A DNA stretch of 18,233 nucleotides. It comes from SLST01 sp964458555 (GTDB lineage: Bacteria; Spirochaetota; Spirochaetia; DSM-27196; SLST01). The notes under the pieces were generated by a model. The model ran no database searches. It had not been told where the DNA came from and saw only the letters and a program-made list of their open reading frames with translations. Every line of letters starts with the position of its first letter. Position 1 is the first letter of the stretch. Of the stretch, positions 13,827 through 18,233 are shown one piece after another. Location of the stretch: NCBI GenBank assembly GCA_964458555.1, contig CAYWJH010000063.1, positions 1 through 18,233 of the forward strand. The letters run 5' to 3'. Both the position numbers and the translations under genes were made by a program.

Positions 13827-15335
13827 CTACCCTCGGCCGCCGCGGAGCTTTACCGCCGCCACGCTCGCCGGCGCGACGGGCACGACGACCCACTCGCCGT
13901 CGCGCTGTGCGCCGTCGATGGGCGTCGGAGAGACCGCGTCGGGGGCGTCGAAGGTATTGTGCGCGTCGACCGTTTTGCCCGCGAGTCCCCGGGCCTCGAG
14001 GACGTCGCCGGCGTCCGGCGCGAAGATCCGCACGGTCTGCTCGGCGTCGTGCGAGAGGTTCGCGAGAGTGACGAGGATCGAACCGTCGTCCGCCCGCGAC
14101 GCGGAGCTCGAGATCGCCGGCAGCGAGCGTCCATCGGCATCGATCCGCTTCTCTTCGATCTGAAGGTCGAGCAGCTCTGCGTCCTGATGTCCCTTGAACA
14201 TCTCGAAGACGTGGTAGGTGGGCGTACGCAGCATCTTCGCCCCGTCGGTCAGCACCACCGACTGCAGCACGTTTACGAGCTGCGCGATATTCGCCATCTT
14301 CACGCGGTCGCGGTTGCGGTTGAAGAGATTGAGGTTGATCGCGGCGACCATCGCGTCGCGTACGGTGTTCTGCTGGTAGAGGAAGCCGGGGTTCGTCCCC
14401 TCTTCGACGCGGTGCCACGTGCCCCACTCGTCGATGATGAGGCCGACGCGCTTGTCCGGGTCGTAGCGATCCATGATCGCGCCGTGGACGCGGATGAGCT
14501 CCTCCATCCTGAGCGTTTCGACGAGCGCGGCGTAGTAGTCCTCCGCGCCGAACCCGGTCGCCGGCTTGCGCGAACCGTCTTCGTTCCAGAGGTTCGTGTA
14601 GAAGTGAAGCGCGAGCCCGTGCATATGCCGCGGTCGCTCCCGGCGGTCGATCCTCGCGAGCTCGCGCATCATGACATCGGTCCAGCGGAAGTCGCCCGAG
14701 TTGGGTCCGCAGGCGATCTTGTAGAGCGGCTCGTCGCCGAAATCACGGCAGTAGGTCTCGTAGCGCCGATACTCGTCGACGTAGCGCTCGACGGTCATGT
14801 TGCCGCCGCACCCCCAGTTCTCGTTGCCCACGCCGAAGTACTTCAACCGCCACGGTTCGTCGTGGCCGTTCTCGCGCCGCCAGTCGGCCATGGGCGAACG
14901 ACCCGAGAACGTCATGTACTCGACCCACTCGGCCATCTCCTGCACGGTGCCGCTTCCCACGTTGCCGCAGATGTACGGCTCGGTTTCGATGAGCTCGCAG
15001 AGCCTGAGAAACTCGTGCGTCCCGAAGTGGTTGTTCTCCGTGACGCCACCCCAGTGCGTGTTGATCATCGTGGGCCGATTCTCGCGCGGCCCCACGCCGT
15101 CCTTCCAGTGGTACTCGTCTGCGAAGCAGCCGCCCGGCCAGCGCAGCACGGGGACCCGCAGCTCGCGCAGCGCGTCCAGCACGTCGGCGCGGTAGCCCTC
15201 GGTGTTGGGGATCGACGAGTCTTCGCCGACCCAGATCCCCTCGTAGATGCACCGTCCCAGGTGCTCGGAGAAGTGACCGTAGATATGCCGCGCTATCGTG
15301 CCCTGGCCCATCGTACCGAGAATGCCGGCTATCAT
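13827..15335 (-). CDS. GH51 alpha-L-arabinofuranosidase
   Basis: A 502-residue cytosolic (no signal peptide) retaining glycosidase that releases alpha-L-arabinofuranosyl residues from arabinoxylan and arabinan fragments. Seen: IYGHFSEHLGRCIYEGIWVG near residues 18-37, LRWPGGCFADEYHW near 64-77, acid/base Glu172 in GVGNENWG, and nucleophile Glu303 in IIDEWGTWH; both are close to E175 and E294 of characterised GH51 enzymes. NIAQLVNVLQSV and TPTYHVFEMFK follow, then a C-terminal beta-sandwich. Length is typical (about 500). The start is supported by AAGGAG before the ATG at 15335. Divergent from a Gfo/Idh oxidoreductase through mirror-image promoters, and probably controlled by the nearby LacI-family protein (inference). 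The stop is only 30 nt from the convergent PHP gene. Confidence 0.95.
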   Translation of the reverse strand: MIAGILGTMGQGTIARHIYGHFSEHLGRCIYEGIWVGEDSSIPNTEGYRADVLDALRELRVPVLRWPGGCFADEYHWKDGVGPRENRPTMINTHWGGVTENNHFGTHEFLRLCELIETEPYICGNVGSGTVQEMAEWVEYMTFSGRSPMADWRRENGHDEPWRLKYFGVGNENWGCGGNMTVERYVDEYRRYETYCRDFGDEPLYKIACGPNSGDFRWTDVMMRELARIDRRERPRHMHGLALHFYTNLWNEDGSRKPATGFGAEDYYAALVETLRMEELIRVHGAIMDRYDPDKRVGLIIDEWGTWHRVEEGTNPGFLYQQNTVRDAMVAAINLNLFNRNRDRVKMANIAQLVNVLQSVVLTDGAKMLRTPTYHVFEMFKGHQDAELLDLQIEEKRIDADGRSLPAISSSASRADDGSILVTLANLSHDAEQTVRIFAPDAGDVLEARGLAGKTVDAHNTFDAPDAVSPTPIDGAQRDGEWVVVPVAPASVAAVKLRGGRG

Positions 15336-15388
15336 ACGGACTCCTTCATGCTCTTATGGAGCTGCACGCCACGTCGGCGAGTGCGATG

Positions 15389-15417
15389 ATCGTCGCTTTG
15401 GTTCGGCCGCGTGTCAA
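15389..15417 (-). promoter_or_regulatory. Promoter of the GH51 arabinofuranosidase gene
   Basis: On the minus strand a perfect -35 TTGACA (15417 to 15412), a 17-nt spacer and GACGAT (15394 to 15389) form a promoter about 55 nt before the ATG at 15335. The -10 is poor, which suits a gene needing activation or release from repression. Confidence 0.5.
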
Positions 15418-15424
15418 GGCGGTT

Positions 15425-15444
15425 CCGGCGCCTGGATGCGCCGG
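15425..15444. promoter_or_regulatory. GC-rich dyad between the divergent GH51 and Gfo/Idh promoters
   Basis: CCGGCGC (15425-15431) and GCGCCGG (15438-15444) form a perfect 7-bp inverted repeat with a 6-nt centre, lying between the two outward-facing -35 boxes (15412-15417 and 15449-15454). The outer flanks TGTCA and TGACA extend the symmetry. Position and symmetry suggest an operator or DNA structure that controls both directions. It lacks the AT-containing half-sites of many LacI-family operators. Confidence 0.45.
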
Positions 15445-15448
15445 CCCC

Positions 15449-15477
15449 CTGACACGTCACCTGCAGTCTGTCATGAT
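15449..15477 (+). promoter_or_regulatory. Promoter of the Gfo/Idh oxidoreductase gene
   Basis: CTGACA (15449-15454), a 17-nt spacer and CATGAT (15472-15477) lie 17 nt before the ATG at 15495. A GGGAG element follows before the start codon. Confidence 0.45.
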
Positions 15478-15494
15478 GCCTTCCGGGAGACACG

Positions 15495-16523
15495 ATGGAA
15501 CGACGCAGAGTGGTTTTCGCCGGGTGTGGCGGTATTACGCGCGCCTGGATGCAGGCGGTGAGCGGATTCGACGACGTTGAGATCGTGGGATTGTGCGACC
15601 TCGATCCCGAGCGTATCGCGGCGTTCGAGCAGCGGTGGGGGGTGGTGCCGGTCGCGAAGGGCCCGGACATCGCACGCGTGATCCGCGAGAGCGCAGCGGA
15701 CACGGTGTTCGACTGTACCGTCCCGCCCGCTCACCCGACGGTCACGACGACCGCGCTCGCGAACGGGTGCGACGTTCTGGGAGAGAAGCCGATGGCCCCG
15801 AACCTCGACGAGGCGCTCTCCATGGTTGCCGCGGCGCAGAAGGCCGGGAAGACGTACGCGGTGATCCAGAACCGGCGCTACCTGCCGGGTATCCGCCGGT
15901 TCCGCCGTGCGTTGCGCGACGCGCCGGTAGGCCGGCTGACGACGCTGGACGTCGACTTTTACCTGGGCGCGCATTTCGGCGGGTTCCGCGCCGAGATGGA
16001 CCACGTGCTGCTCATCGACATGGCCATACACACCTTCGACCAGGCGCGCTACATCAGCGGCGCCGACGCGGAGTACGTGTACGCGGCCGACTGGAATCCG
16101 GCCGGTTCGTGGTTCGCCCACGGTGCGAACGCGGTCGCCTTCTTCGAGATGACCGACGGCGTGCGCTGCTCGTATCGCGGGAGCTGGTGCGCAGAAGGCC
16201 TCAATACCTCGTGGGAGGGCCGCTGGCGCGCGACTTGCGAGCACGGCTCGCTCACCTGGGACGGCGGCCCGACGGTCGCAGGCGAGCGCGAGGCCGGCGG
16301 AGAGAACCTCATCCACGAGCTCGCGGCGCTCGACCTCCCCGAAGAGGAACCCCTCGAGTGGACCGCGCACGGAGGTGTCATCCGCGAGTTCCTGGACGCG
16401 CTGCACGCCGGCACGAAGCCCATGACCGATTGTACGGACAACATCAGGAGCGTCGCCATGGTCTACGCCGCGGTCGAGAGCGCCGAAACCGGGCGACGCG
16501 TGAAGGTCTGGACCGGGGCGTAG
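15495..16523 (+). CDS. Gfo/Idh/MocA family NAD(P)-dependent oxidoreductase
   Basis: A 342-residue cytosolic dehydrogenase of the family that oxidises or reduces sugars, inositols and their derivatives. Seen: a dinucleotide-binding start VVFAGCGGITRAW (residues 6-18), Asp35 at the end of the second strand (GLCDLDPER), the EKP motif at residues 97-99 (VLGEKPMAPN) whose Lys98 is catalytic in characterised members, and the DMAIHTFD segment with Asp175 and His179 in the substrate site. The C-terminal half is the usual alpha/beta domain with an antiparallel sheet. Length is typical. It is the first gene downstream of a promoter shared back-to-back with the arabinofuranosidase, followed after 54 nt by an SDR gene, so the sugar acted on may come from hemicellulose breakdown (inference). 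Confidence 0.92.
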   Translation: MERRRVVFAGCGGITRAWMQAVSGFDDVEIVGLCDLDPERIAAFEQRWGVVPVAKGPDIARVIRESAADTVFDCTVPPAHPTVTTTALANGCDVLGEKPMAPNLDEALSMVAAAQKAGKTYAVIQNRRYLPGIRRFRRALRDAPVGRLTTLDVDFYLGAHFGGFRAEMDHVLLIDMAIHTFDQARYISGADAEYVYAADWNPAGSWFAHGANAVAFFEMTDGVRCSYRGSWCAEGLNTSWEGRWRATCEHGSLTWDGGPTVAGEREAGGENLIHELAALDLPEEEPLEWTAHGGVIREFLDALHAGTKPMTDCTDNIRSVAMVYAAVESAETGRRVKVWTGA

Positions 16524-16577
16524 CGTGGGTGCGGCGTTCACCTTGCCTCGCGCACGCGTTCCGGTGCACGATGGCGC

Positions 16578-17186
16578 ATGGAGTCTTCCGATCATCGAGT
16601 CATCGTAACCGGCGCCGCGGGCACCATGGGACGCGCGGTCGTCGAGGCGTTCGTCGCCGAGGGCATCCGTGTCGCCGCCGTCGATCGACATCCTCGTCAA
16701 CAATGCCGGTATCCTCTCGAACAAAAGGCGCTCGATACGACGCCCGAGGAATGGAACCGCGTCATGGCGATCAACCTCAACGGCGCGTTCTACCTGACGC
16801 GCGAGGCGCTGCCGGCCATGCGGCAGGCGAAGTGGGGCCGGATCATCAACACCTCCTCGTACGCAGCGAAGAGCGGCGGGCTCACCGCCGGAACCGCCTA
16901 CTCGGTGTCGAAGGCCGCGATCGTCGGGCTCACCTTTTCGATCGCCGCCGAGACGACGCGCGACGGCATCACCGTGAACGGAATCGCGCCCGCGTACGTG
17001 CGCACGCCCATGGTCACCGAGCAGCTCACCGCCGAGCAGCGCGCGGAGGTGGAGGCGAAGATACCCGTGGGTCGGTTCTGCGAGCCCGACGAGTTTGCGC
17101 ACGCCGTGCTCTTCCTCGCGAGCGAGAAGTCGGGCTTCATCACCGGCGAGATCGTGGACATGAACGGCGGGTTTCACTTCGACTGA
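16578..17186 (+). CDS. SDR family oxidoreductase, internally deleted (likely non-functional)
   Basis: A 202-residue open frame with both ends of a classical short-chain dehydrogenase but too short (family about 250). Seen: TGAAGTMG cofactor motif (residues 11-18), Asp36 after the second strand, then an abrupt jump to ALDTTPEEWNRVMAINLNGAF (51-71), INTSSYAAKSGG, catalytic Tyr108-x3-Lys112 (YSVSK), and the C-terminal ITGEIVDMNGG. The adenine-binding strand and the following helices (about 45 residues) are missing. The hallmark IDILVNNAGI is present in the DNA at 16684-16713 but in the +1 frame, so residues 38-49 (HPRQQCRYPLEQ) are out-of-frame translation. One added A in the AAAA run at 16723-16726 would rejoin NNAGI to the downstream frame. 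Either a decaying gene or an assembly error. It has no Shine-Dalgarno. Confidence 0.8.
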   Translation: MESSDHRVIVTGAAGTMGRAVVEAFVAEGIRVAAVDRHPRQQCRYPLEQKALDTTPEEWNRVMAINLNGAFYLTREALPAMRQAKWGRIINTSSYAAKSGGLTAGTAYSVSKAAIVGLTFSIAAETTRDGITVNGIAPAYVRTPMVTEQLTAEQRAEVEAKIPVGRFCEPDEFAHAVLFLASEKSGFITGEIVDMNGGFHFD

Positions 17187-17189
17187 GGG

Positions 17190-17211
17190 CCGACGGCCCG
17201 GCGGGCGTCGG
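17190..17211. terminator. Hairpin between the convergent SDR and LacI genes
   Basis: CCGAC-g-GCCC (17190-17199) pairs with GGGC-GTCGG (17203-17211), a 9-bp stem with one bulge and a 3-nt loop, inside the 45-nt convergent gap. No T tract follows on either strand, so it is a candidate bidirectional 3'-end hairpin and not a clear intrinsic terminator. Confidence 0.4.
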
Positions 17212-17231
17212 GTAGGCGCGGGCGGTCCGGC

Positions 17232-18233
17232 TCAGGAGTCGTCACCGCCCGGCGACGAGGGTGCCCGCCCCGTCGTCGAGCGGACGACGAGGCGCGTGTC
17301 GAGGAACGTCTCCAGCGGGACGTCGGTTTCGCCTCGGATCAGCCGCAGAAGCAGCGACGCGGCGGTTTCGCCCATCGCCTCGAGCGGCTGACGCACCGTC
17401 GTCAGGTGGAGGTACTCCGAGAAGTCGTGGTCGTCGAACCCGACCACCGACACGTCGTCGGGAACCCGTAGCCCGACCTCATGGATCGTCTTCAGCGCGC
17501 CTGTGGCCATCTCGTCGGAGAACGCGAACACGCCGGTGGGCGGGTCCTTGACGGAGAGCAGACGACCCATCGCTTCCGCGCCTCCGGCGAGCGAGTAGTT
17601 TCCGGGTACCTCGAGCTCCGGGCGAACGGGTATGCCGTGTTCGGTCAGGACGTCGACGTAACCGCGGCGCCGCTCGCCCGGCGGGCCGAAGTGCATGGGG
17701 TCGTCTCTGAGACCGGATATGAGCCCGATCCGACGATGCCCGAGGTTGCACAGGTGCTGCGTGACCGTGCGCGCCGCCTCGTAGTTGTTGCAGCTCACCG
17801 CGGGGAAGAGCCCCGTCTCGCTCTCGATCGTCACCACCGGTTGGCGCGCATTCTCGAGCAGCTGGAGGCTCCGCGCGTCTATGGCAACGGTAATGAACAC
17901 GACGCCGTCAACCCGACGGCCACTGACGAGCCGACTGAACACGCGGCTCTCGTGCTCAATGCTCTCCACCGTATACCGAAGGACGTCGTAGCCCTCCTGC
18001 ATCAGGATCGCTTCGATCGTCGTTGCGACGCTGTTGTAGAACCACTGGCCGGTGAGCGGCACCACCAGTCCAACCGTCATGCTTCTCCCGGAGGCGAGAC
18101 GCGAGGCGTGCGCGTCGACCTCGTAGCTCAGCTGTTCGGCGACTCGCAACACGCGGTCGCGGGTCGACGGCACGACGTTGGGCAGCCCGCGCAGCGCGCG
18201 GCTCACGGTGGCGATCGATACTCCTGCTGCCTT
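17232..18233 (-). CDS. LacI family transcriptional regulator (N-terminus cut by window)
   Basis: The frame is open to the right edge; 333 residues are visible and only about ten N-terminal residues are missing. The true start lies outside the window; the GTG at 18206 is internal. Seen: the helix-turn-helix and hinge (KAAGVSIATVSRALRGLPNV at the visible start, later HASRLASGRS), then a periplasmic-binding-protein-like effector domain with TVGLVVPLTGQWFY, DGVVFITVA, NNYEAARTVTQHL, LGHRRIGLISG, GVFAFSDEMATGAL, VPDDVSVVGFDDHDFSEYL and LTTVRQPLEAMG. These proteins usually repress sugar genes and release DNA on binding a sugar. Convergent with the SDR gene and near the arabinofuranosidase/Gfo-Idh promoters, it is the obvious candidate regulator of that locus; this is inference. 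Confidence 0.93.
   Translation of the reverse strand, partial: KAAGVSIATVSRALRGLPNVVPSTRDRVLRVAEQLSYEVDAHASRLASGRSMTVGLVVPLTGQWFYNSVATTIEAILMQEGYDVLRYTVESIEHESRVFSRLVSGRRVDGVVFITVAIDARSLQLLENARQPVVTIESETGLFPAVSCNNYEAARTVTQHLCNLGHRRIGLISGLRDDPMHFGPPGERRRGYVDVLTEHGIPVRPELEVPGNYSLAGGAEAMGRLLSVKDPPTGVFAFSDEMATGALKTIHEVGLRVPDDVSVVGFDDHDFSEYLHLTTVRQPLEAMGETAASLLLRLIRGETDVPLETFLDTRLVVRSTTGRAPSSPGGDDS

Noticed and set aside
13959..15389. 476-codon plus-strand frame opposite the GH51 gene
   Set aside because: Shadow of the arabinofuranosidase, whose catalytic residues are in the minus-strand frame.
18204..18206. GTG at 18206 as the start of the LacI-family gene
   Set aside because: The frame continues upstream with KAAGVSIAT, part of the helix-turn-helix, so the gene extends past the window.

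Overview
This is a GC-rich bacterial window, probably from a free-living spirochaete or a spirochaete metagenome bin. That placement rests on gene content and on the style of one export signal: a solute-binding protein whose signal ends FASGADEE with no lipobox cysteine, as is common in Spirochaetaceae. It is an inference; there is no rRNA or other marker gene. Coding density is high, no gene-free stretch exceeds about 180 bp, and I see no tRNA, rRNA, CRISPR array, IS element or phage gene.

Layout. (1) 1-988, minus: a DUF6691 protein (cut by the left edge) and a YeeE/YedE protein overlapping by 4 nt, the two halves of a sulfur-compound transporter-like unit, behind a near-consensus promoter. 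(2) 1077-3236, minus: a GH31 alpha-xylosidase of the YicI type. (3) 3368-4300, minus: a small lipoprotein and a small signal-peptide protein of unknown function, closed by a strong terminator. (4) 4390-5709, minus: an NCS2/AzgA nucleobase permease, divergent from (5) 5887-8690, plus: a three-gene ABC importer of the TrpXYZ/PF04392 type. (6) 8829-11108, plus: an adenosylcobalamin-dependent ribonucleotide reductase with an N-terminal ATP cone. (7) 11122-12804, minus: a xylose-isomerase-like TIM barrel and a DUF72 protein, divergent by only 44 nt from a PHP-domain phosphoesterase (12849-13796, plus). (8) 13827-18233: a GH51 alpha-L-arabinofuranosidase (minus), divergent from a Gfo/Idh/MocA oxidoreductase and an internally deleted SDR oxidoreductase (plus), followed by a convergent LacI-family repressor cut by the right edge.

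Physiology. The GH31 and GH51 enzymes, the two sugar-type oxidoreductases, the sugar-isomerase-like TIM barrel and the LacI regulator suggest use of plant hemicellulose oligosaccharides (xylose- and arabinose-decorated). The ABC importer and the permease add nutrient uptake. The B12-dependent reductase supplies deoxynucleotides without needing oxygen.

The most interesting signals are regulatory or lesions, not a new protein system: a recurring extended -10 box placed 5-7 nt before start codons with little or no Shine-Dalgarno (candidate leaderless genes), two mutually exclusive hairpins between the binding-protein and permease genes, mirror-image promoters flanking a dyad at the arabinofuranosidase locus, a (GC)6 tract inside the NCS2 promoter spacer, and an SDR gene whose NNAG segment survives only out of frame. 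I did not find a clearly new multi-gene system.
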